From: Amycolatopsis acidiphila
GTDB taxonomy: Bacteria; Actinomycetota; Actinomycetes; Mycobacteriales; Pseudonocardiaceae
NCBI RefSeq assembly: GCF_021391495.1
Contig: NZ_CP090063.1
Location: 4,030,001-4,094,000 of the forward strand
Reading direction: 5' to 3'
Length of the DNA: 64,000 bases
The notes below the pieces were generated by a model. That model was not told the DNA's origin, ran no database searches, and worked only from the letters and a program-made list of their open reading frames with translations. The position numbers were made by a program, and so were the translations under genes. Positions 8,905 to 16,980 of the stretch are shown here, in pieces (within the stretch, counting starts at the first letter, position 1; every line of letters begins with the position of its first letter).

Positions 8905-9447
8905 ATGTTCGAGGCGATGATCGATCCGACCGCCCGTCCTGCCGTGACCGCCCCCGTCGTGCTCGCGCCACGCCCGGCGGAACTCGCCGGGCTGACCGTG
9001 GGCCTGCTGACCAACACCAAGAAGAACGCCGAGTCCTTTTTGGACGAAGTGGGCGCGCTGCTGGCCGAGGAACACGGCGTCGCGGGCCTCGTGCGCCGCA
9101 AGAAGCTCAACATCGCGCAGACGGCGCCCGCCGAGATGCGCGACGAGCTGGTGCGGGCCTGCGACGTGATCGTCGTCGGGGTCGGGGACTGCGGCTCGTG
9201 CAGCGCGTCGGCCGTCGCCGACGGGCTCGAGCTGGAGGCCGCGGGGGTGCCCGCGGTGGTGATCTGCAGCGAGGCGTTCGTGCCGACGGCCGACGCGATG
9301 GCCGATCTCAAGGGCGCCAAGGGGTACGACTACGCCCGGACGCCGCATCCGGTCGCGCCGCTGGAGCGCGCCGAGGTGCGGGCGCGGGCCCGCCGGATCC
9401 TGCCCGATCTCGTCGGCATCCTCACCAGGGCTTCGGTCGCGGCATGA
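8905..9447 (+). CDS. UGSC-like protein (Cys form of a selenoprotein family)
   Basis: A 180-residue protein with a flavodoxin-like beginning (LTVGLLTNTKKNAESFLDEVG), a central VIVVGVGDCGSCSASAVADG motif and a C-terminal segment rich in charged residues. The four residues C-G-S-C at 96-99 match the signature of the UGSC family, in which the first residue is selenocysteine in some bacteria; here it is an ordinary cysteine (TGC). ATG at 8905 is preferred over GTG at 8899 because AGGGAG lies five bases before it and abuts the GTG. Function in the family is not established; a redox or thiol-dependent reaction is implied by the motif. It overlaps the next gene by four bases (ATGA). Confidence 0.75.
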   Translation: MFEAMIDPTARPAVTAPVVLAPRPAELAGLTVGLLTNTKKNAESFLDEVGALLAEEHGVAGLVRRKKLNIAQTAPAEMRDELVRACDVIVVGVGDCGSCSASAVADGLELEAAGVPAVVICSEAFVPTADAMADLKGAKGYDYARTPHPVAPLERAEVRARARRILPDLVGILTRASVAA

Positions 9448-10490
9448 CCGACACCGCGCTCGAACGCGACGCCGCCCGGCTGGAGTACGCGCGCGACGCC
9501 GTCGAGCACGCCTACGACGAGGGCTGGACCGACGGCCTGCCGATCGTGCCCGTCACCGCGGCGATGGTCGAGGAGTTCCTCGCGGCCACGCCCCGGCCGC
9601 CGGACGAGGTCGTCGCGGCGCTGCCGCACCTGGACCGGGAGTGCACGGTCGAGCAGGCGGCGGTCAACGCGGCGATGGCGGGCTGCCGCCCGGAGTACTT
9701 CCCGGTCGTGCTCGCGGCGTGGGACGCGCTGATGCACCAGCCCAGCGTCACCGGCGGGGGCTGGCAGAGCACGAGCGGCCCGGCGCCGCTCATCGTGGTC
9801 AACGGCCCGGTTCGCGCCGAGCTCGGGATCAACTCCACCGGTGGCGTGCTGGGGCCCGGGTTCCGCGCCAACGCGACGATCGCGCGGGCGGTCGGGCTGG
9901 TGGTGCGCAACGTCCTGGGCATCCGGCCGCACGAGCTGGAGCAGGCGACGCAGGGCCTGCCGGGGCGCTGGTCGCTGTGTGTGGGCGAGAACGAGGAAGA
10001 GAGCCCGTGGGAGCCGCTGTCGGCCGAACTGGGCCTGCCTGCCGGCGCGGACGCCGTGTCCGCGTTGTTGTTGCGCACGTGCGAGTTCGTGGACAACCGG
10101 CACACCCAGGATCCCGAGGAGGTGCTCTGGGACTTCTGCGACACGATCGCCAGGACGGGCGCCGCCATCGGGCGGTTCTCCTCCGCGGGGCTCGTGCTCA
10201 GCGTCGAGCACGCCCAGCTGCTGGCCGGCGGCGGCTTCGCCAAGGCCGACGTGCAGCAGTGGCTCCACGACCACGCCGTGCGCAGCCACGCGGACCTCGA
10301 GCGGGCGGGCAAGGGCCTCGACGGCCTGCAGGCGCCCGGGATCGACGAGTACGGGCTGCACATGACGCCGAGCCCGGAGCAGATCCCGATCATCGTCGCG
10401 GGCGCGCGCAACGCCGCGATGTCGATGGTGGTGCGGCCCTTCGGCTTCAGCGGCTGGTCCCGCACCGCGCATCCCGTGCGGCGGGGGTGA
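9444..10490 (+). CDS. Conserved protein paired with the UGSC-like protein
   Basis: A 348-residue soluble protein starting at the ATG that overlaps the stop of the preceding gene. No enzyme family is recognised with certainty. Visible features are an N-terminal VEHAYDEGWTDGLPIVPVT segment, the cysteine-containing stretch RECTVEQAAVNAAMAGCRPEYFPVVLAAW (residues ~63-92, two Cys) and a glycine/asparagine-rich INSTGGVLGPGFRANATIARA stretch. Other notable segments are PGRWSLCVGENEEESPWEPL and a C-terminal PIIVAGARNAAMSM. From memory, similar sequences occur next to or fused with UGSC domains, so the two probably form one complex. The frame is open upstream to 9198, but that part is the shadow of the UGSC gene. 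Confidence 0.7.
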   Translation: MTDTALERDAARLEYARDAVEHAYDEGWTDGLPIVPVTAAMVEEFLAATPRPPDEVVAALPHLDRECTVEQAAVNAAMAGCRPEYFPVVLAAWDALMHQPSVTGGGWQSTSGPAPLIVVNGPVRAELGINSTGGVLGPGFRANATIARAVGLVVRNVLGIRPHELEQATQGLPGRWSLCVGENEEESPWEPLSAELGLPAGADAVSALLLRTCEFVDNRHTQDPEEVLWDFCDTIARTGAAIGRFSSAGLVLSVEHAQLLAGGGFAKADVQQWLHDHAVRSHADLERAGKGLDGLQAPGIDEYGLHMTPSPEQIPIIVAGARNAAMSMVVRPFGFSGWSRTAHPVRRG

Positions 10491-10492
10491 GC

Positions 10493-10533
10493 ACGAGCGT
10501 GGGGGCGGGTTCCGAACCCGCCCCCACGCTCGT
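10493..10533. terminator. Perfect 41-base palindrome, bidirectional terminator
   Basis: Bases 10493-10512 and 10514-10533 are exact inverted complements of 20 bases each around a single C, giving a very stable GC-rich stem. It lies between the converging UGSC-partner gene (stop 10490) and the SDR gene, whose stop codon begins at 10533. There is no T-tract, as is usual for actinomycete terminators. Confidence 0.85.
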
Positions 10534-11456
10534 CAGGACGTCGGGTCGAGCACCTGCTCCAGCGGGATCACCGGCACCGGGCCTGCCAGGTCCGAGGGCG
10601 CCGCCGGGGCGTAGGCGAAGTTCTTCGCCCGCGCGCCACCGTCCACGACGAAGTCGCAGCCGGTGATCAACCGCGCGTAGTCCGAGCACATCCACGCCAT
10701 GCAGTGGCCGATGTCGGTCGGCGTGCCGGTCGTGCCCATGGGCACCAACGGCATCCGGTCCCCCGCCCAGCGCGACGGCCGCCGCCACGGCTCGTCACCC
10801 GTCGGGCCGCCAAGGCCGTTGGTGCGCGGGCGGTCGAGCACCCCGCCCGGCCCCTGCTCGGCGATCAGGTCCGGGTTGTCCGGCGTCGGCGCGGTGGGCG
10901 TGAAGCTGTTGACGCGGATCCCGTACGGCGCCAGGTCCATCGCCGCCGCGCGCACGAAGTTGTTCACCCCGCCCTTGTGGAACGCGTACGCGATCACGCC
11001 GGCGGTGCCGGACCAGCCGTTGGACGAGGAGATCGCCACGATCGACCCGCGGATCCCGCGCTCGGCCATGTGCCGCCCGGCGTGCTTGGTGTTGAGGAAG
11101 TTGCCCATCGCCGCGACCTGCACGGCGCGGGAGAAGAACTCGGCGCTCTCGTCCAGCACGCCGCGCCCGCCCAGCACGGCCGCGTTGTTGACCACGATGT
11201 CGATCTGCCCGAACTCCTCGATCACCCGGCCGAGGTAGGCCTGGACCTGCTGCTCGTCGGTGACGTCGCCGGGGATCGCGATCGCGGTGCCGCCGTTGCG
11301 TTCGATGCGCTCGACCGACTTCTGCGCGGCCGCGCCGTCGAGGTCGTTGCAGGCGACCTTCGCACCGTAGCGGGCCAGCGCGAGGGCGATCCCGCTGCCG
11401 ATGTTGGGCCCGGACCCGGTGACGACCGCGACCTTGCCTTCGAGAGAGATTTCCAC
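10533..11456 (-). CDS. Short-chain dehydrogenase/reductase (SDR)
   Basis: A 307-residue classical SDR. The cofactor motif is V-V-T-G-S-G-P-N-I-G-S-G, followed by GDVTDEQQV and IVVNNAAV. The catalytic Ser is in IVAISSSNGWSG, with Tyr and Lys in Y-A-F-H-K. An insertion of ~45 residues after INSFTPTAPTPDN is longer than in most SDRs and probably shapes the substrate pocket. GTG at 11456 follows AGGGGA; further upstream the frame lies within the ABC ATPase gene. It is the last gene of the eight-gene leftward operon starting at 19223, eight bases after the ATPase stop. Confidence 0.85.
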   Translation of the reverse strand: MEISLEGKVAVVTGSGPNIGSGIALALARYGAKVACNDLDGAAAQKSVERIERNGGTAIAIPGDVTDEQQVQAYLGRVIEEFGQIDIVVNNAAVLGGRGVLDESAEFFSRAVQVAAMGNFLNTKHAGRHMAERGIRGSIVAISSSNGWSGTAGVIAYAFHKGGVNNFVRAAAMDLAPYGIRVNSFTPTAPTPDNPDLIAEQGPGGVLDRPRTNGLGGPTGDEPWRRPSRWAGDRMPLVPMGTTGTPTDIGHCMAWMCSDYARLITGCDFVVDGGARAKNFAYAPAAPSDLAGPVPVIPLEQVLDPTS

Positions 11457-11464
11457 GCTTTCCC

Positions 11465-12445
11465 CTACTGTTCGTCGGACATCATCGGGAAGTGACAGGC
11501 GACGCTGTGGCCGGGCGCGAGCTCCCGCAGCACCGGCGCCTCGGCGGCGCAGCGGTCGCGGGCGAACGGGCACCGCGTCCGGAACCGGCAACCGCTCGGG
11601 GGCGAGATCGGGGATGGCGGCTCACCCCTGAGCGGCACCGGCTCGGCGTCGCGGGCGGCGCCCGGCTCCAGCTTCGGGATCGACGACAGCAGCGCGACGG
11701 TGTAGGGGTGCAGCGGCGCGCGGTAGAGCGCCTCCGCGGGCCCGATCTCGCACAGCTGCCCCAGGTGCATCACCGCGACGCGGTCGCTCACCTGCTTGAC
11801 CAGCGCCAGGTCGTGGGAGATGAACAGATACGACAGGCCCAGCTCCCGGCGCAGCCGCTCGAACAGGTTCAGCACCTGCGCCTGGATCAGCACGTCCAAA
11901 GAGGACACTGCCTCGTCGCACACCACGAGCGCCGGGTCGAGCGCGATGGCACGGGCGATCGCGACCCGCTGGCACTGCCCGCCCGACAGCTCGTGCGGGC
12001 GGCGCCGGGCGTAGCTGTCCGGGTTGAGCCCGACCAGGTCGAGCAGCTCCCGCACGCGTGACTCGCGGTTGCCCGCCCGGTAGCCGACGAGCGGTTCCGC
12101 CACGATCTCCGAAACCCGCCACCGCGGGTTCAGCGAGCCGTAGGGGTCCTGGAAGACCATCTGCAGCTGCCGCCGCGCCTCGGTGAGCCCGCGGCTGCGC
12201 CTGCGCATCAGGTCCTCGCCCTGGAAGTACACCTCGCCCGACTTCGGGCGCGGCGCCTGCAGGATCGAGCGGGCCAGCGTGGACTTCCCCGAGCCGGTCT
12301 CCCCCACCACGCCGAGGGTCTCCCCCGTCGCGAGGTCGAACGACACGTCCGAGACGGCGTGCACCACGCCGCCCTTGACCCCGCCCCGCCCGCGCGCGGT
12401 GAACTCCTGGACGACGTTGCGGACGCTGAGCAGCGGTGTGGTCAT
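11465..12445 (-). CDS. Peptide-type ABC importer, ATP-binding subunit (DppF/OppF-like)
   Basis: A 326-residue ATPase. Walker A is VVGETGSGKST, the Q-loop is MVFQDPYGSLNPRW, the signature is HELSGGQCQRVAIARAIALDP (Cys in place of the usual Gln/Arg after GGQ), Walker B is LVVCDEAVSSLDV, and the H-loop is FISHD. The C-terminal oligopeptide/dipeptide extension carries cysteines in GCRFRTRCPFARDRC, which bind an Fe-S cluster in relatives. ATG at 12445 overlaps the upstream ATPase stop by four bases. It supplies energy for the importer formed with the four preceding genes. Confidence 0.9.
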   Translation of the reverse strand: MTTPLLSVRNVVQEFTARGRGGVKGGVVHAVSDVSFDLATGETLGVVGETGSGKSTLARSILQAPRPKSGEVYFQGEDLMRRRSRGLTEARRQLQMVFQDPYGSLNPRWRVSEIVAEPLVGYRAGNRESRVRELLDLVGLNPDSYARRRPHELSGGQCQRVAIARAIALDPALVVCDEAVSSLDVLIQAQVLNLFERLRRELGLSYLFISHDLALVKQVSDRVAVMHLGQLCEIGPAEALYRAPLHPYTVALLSSIPKLEPGAARDAEPVPLRGEPPSPISPPSGCRFRTRCPFARDRCAAEAPVLRELAPGHSVACHFPMMSDEQ

Positions 12446-13473
12446 CGGTCGCCTCCAACCTCGCACGGGTGCCAGCACGCCCACCAGTGACCGGGTTCGT
12501 GCTCGGTGAACGGCGGCGCCGTCGTCCGGCATTCGTCGGTGGCGCGGGGGCAGCGCGGCGCGAACGGGCAGCCCGCCGGCAGCGCCGTGAGGTCGGGCGG
12601 CTGCCCCGGAGTCACCGGCAGCTCCGCGTGCGGCGGCCGTTCGAGCCGCGGGATCGCCCCGAGCAGCGCCTGGGTGTAGGGCATCCGGACGCGGGCGAAC
12701 AGCGTGCTCGCCGGCGCGTACTCGACCGCCCTGCCCGCGTACATCACCACCACGTCGTCGGCGTAGCTCGCCGCCAGGCCCAGGTCGTGGCTGATCAGCA
12801 CGATGGCCGTGCCCAGGCGCTGCCGCAGCTCGGCCAGCAGCCGCATGATCTGCGCCTGGGTGGTCACGTCCAGCGCGGTGGTCGCCTCGTCCGCGATCAG
12901 CAGCTTCGGCTCGCCCGCCAGCGCGATCGCGATCATCACGCGCTGGCGCATCCCGCCGGAGAGCTGGTGCGGGTACTCGTGGAACCGCCGCTCGGGCGCG
13001 GGCAGCCGCACCAGCTGCAGCAGCTCGACCGCGCGGTCGTGCGCGGCCTGACGGCTCACCTTGGCGTGCGCGCGCACGGCCTCGGTGATCTGGGTGCCGA
13101 TCCGCATCGTCGGGTTGAGCGAGCGCGCCGGATCCTGGAACACCATCGCGATCTCGGCACCGCGGATGCGCCGCATCTGCTTCTCCGAGCGCCCGAGCAG
13201 CTCCCTGCCCTCGAACCGGGCCGAGCCGGTGACGCGGGCGGCCGGGGGCAGCAGGCCCATCAAAGCCCGGGAGCTGACGCTCTTGCCCGAGCCGGACTCG
13301 CCGATGACGGCCAGCGTCCGCCCGGCCTCGAGCCGGTAGGACAGCCCGTTGACCGCGTGCACGCGGCGACCGCGGGTGACGAACCGCACCCGCAGGTCCT
13401 CGACCTCGAGCAGCGGCTGGTGTCCACTCAGGACGGACACGGGCAGGGTCTGCGCGGCTTCTTCGACACTCAT
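12442..13473 (-). CDS. Peptide-type ABC importer, ATP-binding subunit (DppD/OppD-like)
   Basis: A 343-residue ATPase partner of the DppF-like subunit. Walker A is VIGESGSGKSV, the Q-loop is AMVFQDPARSLNPT, the signature is HQLSGGMRQRVMIAIALAG, Walker B is LLIADEATTALDV, and the H-loop is LISHDLGL. The C-terminal cysteine cluster GCPFAPRCPRATDEC is intact. Both ends overlap neighbours by four bases (ATGA), so the ABC genes are translationally coupled. Confidence 0.9.
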   Translation of the reverse strand: MSVEEAAQTLPVSVLSGHQPLLEVEDLRVRFVTRGRRVHAVNGLSYRLEAGRTLAVIGESGSGKSVSSRALMGLLPPAARVTGSARFEGRELLGRSEKQMRRIRGAEIAMVFQDPARSLNPTMRIGTQITEAVRAHAKVSRQAAHDRAVELLQLVRLPAPERRFHEYPHQLSGGMRQRVMIAIALAGEPKLLIADEATTALDVTTQAQIMRLLAELRQRLGTAIVLISHDLGLAASYADDVVVMYAGRAVEYAPASTLFARVRMPYTQALLGAIPRLERPPHAELPVTPGQPPDLTALPAGCPFAPRCPRATDECRTTAPPFTEHEPGHWWACWHPCEVGGDR

Positions 13474-14342
13474 CGGCCACTCCAGCGGGAGCGCAGCGTC
13501 TCACCCAGGAGGTTGAACGCCAGCACGGTCAGGAAGAGCACGAGACACGGCCAGACCACGAGCATCGGCGTCGCCGACAGGCTCTGCTGCCCCTGGGAGA
13601 TCATGTTGCCCCAGCTCGGCGCGGGCGGCGGGATGCCGAGCCCGAGGAAGCTCAGTGCGCCCTCGATGACGATCGTGATGCCCATCCCCAGCATGGAGAA
13701 GGTCACCAGCTGCGGCAGGATGTTCGGCGCGATGTGCCGGAACAGCATCCGCGGCACCCGCGTGCCGCACAGGTCCGCCGCCACCATGAACGGCTGCTCG
13801 CGCAGCCGCAGGGTCGCCGCCCGCGAGATCCGCGCGAACGCCGGCACCGAGAAGAACGCCAGCGCCAGGATGGTGTTGGTCTGGCTGGGCCCGAGGCTCT
13901 GCGCGACGGCGAGGGTCAGCACCAGCGACGGGAACGCGATCAGCACGTCGAGCACCCGCATGATCACCGCGTCGAGCACCCCGCCCGCGTAGGCGCTCAC
14001 CGCGCCCAGCGTGCCGCCCAGGACGAGGCCGAGCGCGTTCACCGACAGCCCGACGATCAGCGATGAGCGGCCGCCGTAGAGCAGGCGGGACCACACGTCG
14101 TTGCCGTTGGGGTCGGTGCCGAGCAGGTGCCCGGGGGAGAACGCGGGCAGGTTGGACGAGAGCACGTCGCCGCCGGTCGGGCCGGGCACCGGGCCGACGA
14201 GCGGCCACACGAAGCACGCGCCGACCACCAGCACGAGCAGGACGAGCGGCACGACCAGCTCGAGGTGCCGCAGCCAGCCCCGGCCGAGCCCGCTGTCGTC
14301 CTTGAGCAGGACGGCCGACGCGCCGGCCTCAACTATCGCCAT
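13470..14342 (-). CDS. Peptide-type ABC importer, permease (DppC-like)
   Basis: A 290-residue inner-membrane permease with about six helices. The N-terminal helix (VVPLVLLVLVVGACFVWPL) is followed by the DppC hallmark HLLGTDPNGNDVWSRLLYGGRSSLIVG. The EAA loop that docks the ATPase is ADLCGTRVPRMLFRHIAPNILPQL. The C-terminal GALSFLGLGIPPPAPSWGNMISQGQ is typical of this subunit. It overlaps the DppB-like gene by 14 bases. Confidence 0.9.
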   Translation of the reverse strand: MAIVEAGASAVLLKDDSGLGRGWLRHLELVVPLVLLVLVVGACFVWPLVGPVPGPTGGDVLSSNLPAFSPGHLLGTDPNGNDVWSRLLYGGRSSLIVGLSVNALGLVLGGTLGAVSAYAGGVLDAVIMRVLDVLIAFPSLVLTLAVAQSLGPSQTNTILALAFFSVPAFARISRAATLRLREQPFMVAADLCGTRVPRMLFRHIAPNILPQLVTFSMLGMGITIVIEGALSFLGLGIPPPAPSWGNMISQGQQSLSATPMLVVWPCLVLFLTVLAFNLLGETLRSRWSGR

Positions 14343-15339
14343 AGCGGATCCTCGGGTCGAGTACGGCGTAGAGCAGGTCGGTGAGCAGGTTCGCCAGCAC
14401 CGCGACGATGGCGAAGACCACCACGCAGGCCTGCACCACCACGTAGTCCCGGGTGTTGATCGCCTGCAGCAGCAGCTGGCCGATGCCCGGCAGCGCGAAG
14501 ATCTGCTCGATGATCACGGTCGCGCCGATCAGCGTCCCCAGGTTCAGCCCGACGACGGTGAGCAGCCCGAAGGAGGAGTTGCGGAACGCGTGCCGCAGCA
14601 GCACCTGCCACGGCCCGATCCCCTTCGCCCGCGCCGTCACGATGTAGTCCTCGCCCTGCAGCTGGTCCACCAGGTCCCCACGCAGGAACCTGGTGTAGAA
14701 GCAGAACAGCGGGAACGCGATCGCGACCGCGGGCAGGAACAGCGAGCGCAGGTTCTCCCCCAGGCCCTGCCCGACGGGGACGAACCCGATGGCGGGGAAC
14801 ACGGTGAACCGGACGGCGAACAGCAGCACCAGCAGCAGCGCGAACACGTAGTTGGCCACCGACAGCCCAGTGATGCTGACCAGCATGCTGATCCGGTCGA
14901 CGAGCCGGTTGGGCCGGTAGGCCGCCAGCAGCGCGACCGGCACCGCCAGCCCGAGCGAGATGACGAAGGCGAGCCCGACCAGCTCCCCGCTGACGGCGAG
15001 GCGGGAGCCCAGCTCGCCGGTCACCGGCTGCCCGCTGACCAGCGAGTTGCCCAGGTCCCCGTGGAGCGCGCCGCCGAGCCAGTGCAGGTAGCGCAGCACG
15101 GCGGGCTGGTCGAGGCCCATCTGGTGGTTCAGCGCGGCGACCTGGGCCGGGGTGGCCTCGGGGCCGAGCAGCAGCTGGGCCGCGTCACCGGGGATCAGGC
15201 TCAGCACCAGGAAGGTGAGGATGCTGACGCCGAGCACGATCGGGATAGCCATCAGCAGCCGCCGCACGACCAGGCGCAGGCTCGGTGAGTGCAGGACGTG
15301 GCTGAGCGCGCCCGGGGCGCGGGCCTCCGCGACGGTCAT
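14329..15339 (-). CDS. Peptide-type ABC importer, permease (DppB-like)
   Basis: A 336-residue permease. The first helix IPIVLGVSILTFLVLSLIPGD is the DppB hallmark. The periplasmic GDLGNSLVSGQPV, the EAA loop VTARAKGIGPWQVLLRHAFRNSS and the ending DLLYAVLDPRIRYGDS are all in place. ATG at 15339 overlaps the stop of the binding-protein gene by four bases. A longer open frame upstream lacks a ribosome site. Confidence 0.9.
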   Translation of the reverse strand: MTVAEARAPGALSHVLHSPSLRLVVRRLLMAIPIVLGVSILTFLVLSLIPGDAAQLLLGPEATPAQVAALNHQMGLDQPAVLRYLHWLGGALHGDLGNSLVSGQPVTGELGSRLAVSGELVGLAFVISLGLAVPVALLAAYRPNRLVDRISMLVSITGLSVANYVFALLLVLLFAVRFTVFPAIGFVPVGQGLGENLRSLFLPAVAIAFPLFCFYTRFLRGDLVDQLQGEDYIVTARAKGIGPWQVLLRHAFRNSSFGLLTVVGLNLGTLIGATVIIEQIFALPGIGQLLLQAINTRDYVVVQACVVVFAIVAVLANLLTDLLYAVLDPRIRYGDS

Positions 15340-16934
15340 TTGGCCATCCAGACGCCGTCCCACTGCACCCCGGTGTTGACCAGCAACGGCGGGATCTTCG
15401 TGGTCAGCCCGGGCCCGTGCACGCCCCTGACGGAGAGGTTCGTCGGGGCGAAGGCCAGGATGTAGGGCGCGTAGGCGTTGTCACTGACATACTTGCCCGC
15501 CTGGGTGTACAGGGCGTCGCGCCCGGCCGGGTCCACATCGGCGGCCGCCTGGTTCAGCAGGTCGTCGAGCTTCGGGTCCGCCACTCCGCTGAACGGCGAG
15601 GTCGCGGAGAAGCGGAACGAGACGCCGACGCCGGCCGCGGGATCCCACGACCCCGCGGTCTGCAGCATCGCCTGCCAGCGGTTGGAGTTGAAGTCGCCGA
15701 TGAGCGCGTTCAGCTCGTCGGAGTGCATGACGACCTTGATGCCCGCGGCCTCCCACTGGCTCTGCAGCGCGGTGTTCGCCTGCTCGGCCACGTAGTTTCT
15801 CAGGGTGCCGAGGTCCACCGTGAGCCCGCCGAGCTCGGCGACGAGCGCCTTGGCCTTGGCCAGGTCGTAGGTCCGGTAGCCGGGCACGATCTCGTGGTAG
15901 AACAGCCCGCCGGGACCGGTGAAGGTCTGCGCGGCGGGGTACCAGTCCTTGAACAGGCCCTTGCGGATGGCGTCGACGTTGGTGGCGTAGTAGATCGCCT
16001 CGCGGGCCTTCTCGTTGTCGAACGGCGCGGTCTTGGTGTTGAGCTGCACCACGTACGGCGAGGTCGGTGGCTGGACGGTGACGGTCAGCCGCTTGTCCGA
16101 CTGCGCCTGCTCGATCAGCGGCGTGGTGACCATGCCCTCGTAGGCCTGTGCCTGCCCGGCCTGCAGTGCCTGGTAGGCGGGCTGGTCGCCGCCGATGGTC
16201 TTGAACGTCAGCTTGTCCAGGTACGGCTGGCCCTGCTTGTAGTAGGACTCGTTGCGCACCAGGCTCAGCTGCGAGCTGAGCTGGTCGCCCTCCACCTTGA
16301 ACGGTCCCGCGCCGACGGGGGTGATCTTGAACTGGTCGGGGCCGAGCTTCTGCAGCGCCGCGGGCGAGGCGATCCAGTTGACGTTGGACACCAGCATCGA
16401 GTTGATCACTGCGGCGAACGGGCGGCTGAACTTCAGCACCACCGCGTTGCCCTCGGTGCTGATCCCGCCCTGCTCGACCAGCGGCCAGCGGGGCGCGCAG
16501 GTGCAGGTCGAGCTGACGTCGCGGGTGAAGTTGAACGCGACCGCCGCGGCGTCGAAGGCCGTGCCGTCGCTGAACTTCACCCCGTCCCGGAGGGTGATCT
16601 TGACGGTCTTGCCATCGGGGCTCAGGTCGTAGCCGGCCGCCAGGTCCGGCACGACGCGGGCGTTCCCGCCGTTCTCGTCGGCGTCGAGCCGGAAGAGCCC
16701 GCCGAAGATCGCGTTCATCTGGCTGAGGTTCGCGCCGCCGGTGGTGTTGGTGGCGGGGTCGAGCCCGCTCGGCCACGCCCCGGCATAGCCGCCCGCCTCC
16801 AGCACGGTGAGGCTGCCGCCCCGCTGGGGCGGTCCGGCGGCGCCGTTGCCGCCGGACTGGCCGCCGCCACCACACGCGGCGACGACGAGGGCGACCGCCG
16901 CGAGGGCGAGTAGCTGCTGAATCCTGGTTCTCAC
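15336..16934 (-). CDS. ABC importer substrate-binding lipoprotein, family 5
   Basis: A 532-residue solute-binding protein. The signal peptide ends in the lipobox V-A-A-C at Cys21, so it should be anchored on the outer face of the membrane. The family-5 body is complete, including GYDLSPDGKTVKITLRDGVKFSDGTAFDAAAVAFNF and AREAIYYATNVDAIRKGL. GTG at 16934 follows GGGAG by five bases. Family members bind oligopeptides, but also nickel, opines and other compounds, so the linked dehydrogenases may be better guides to the ligand than the family name. It is the third gene of the leftward operon. Confidence 0.88.
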   Translation of the reverse strand: MRTRIQQLLALAAVALVVAACGGGGQSGGNGAAGPPQRGGSLTVLEAGGYAGAWPSGLDPATNTTGGANLSQMNAIFGGLFRLDADENGGNARVVPDLAAGYDLSPDGKTVKITLRDGVKFSDGTAFDAAAVAFNFTRDVSSTCTCAPRWPLVEQGGISTEGNAVVLKFSRPFAAVINSMLVSNVNWIASPAALQKLGPDQFKITPVGAGPFKVEGDQLSSQLSLVRNESYYKQGQPYLDKLTFKTIGGDQPAYQALQAGQAQAYEGMVTTPLIEQAQSDKRLTVTVQPPTSPYVVQLNTKTAPFDNEKAREAIYYATNVDAIRKGLFKDWYPAAQTFTGPGGLFYHEIVPGYRTYDLAKAKALVAELGGLTVDLGTLRNYVAEQANTALQSQWEAAGIKVVMHSDELNALIGDFNSNRWQAMLQTAGSWDPAAGVGVSFRFSATSPFSGVADPKLDDLLNQAAADVDPAGRDALYTQAGKYVSDNAYAPYILAFAPTNLSVRGVHGPGLTTKIPPLLVNTGVQWDGVWMAK

Positions 16935-16980
16935 GGAATCTCCCGCTCCGTTGCGAAGTGACCCGGTCTGTTGTGGACGG

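Noticed and set aside
11465..13504. A single 679-codon protein joining both ABC ATPases
   Set aside because: The upstream half is an out-of-frame shadow of the DppD-like gene. The DppF-like protein begins at ATG 12445.
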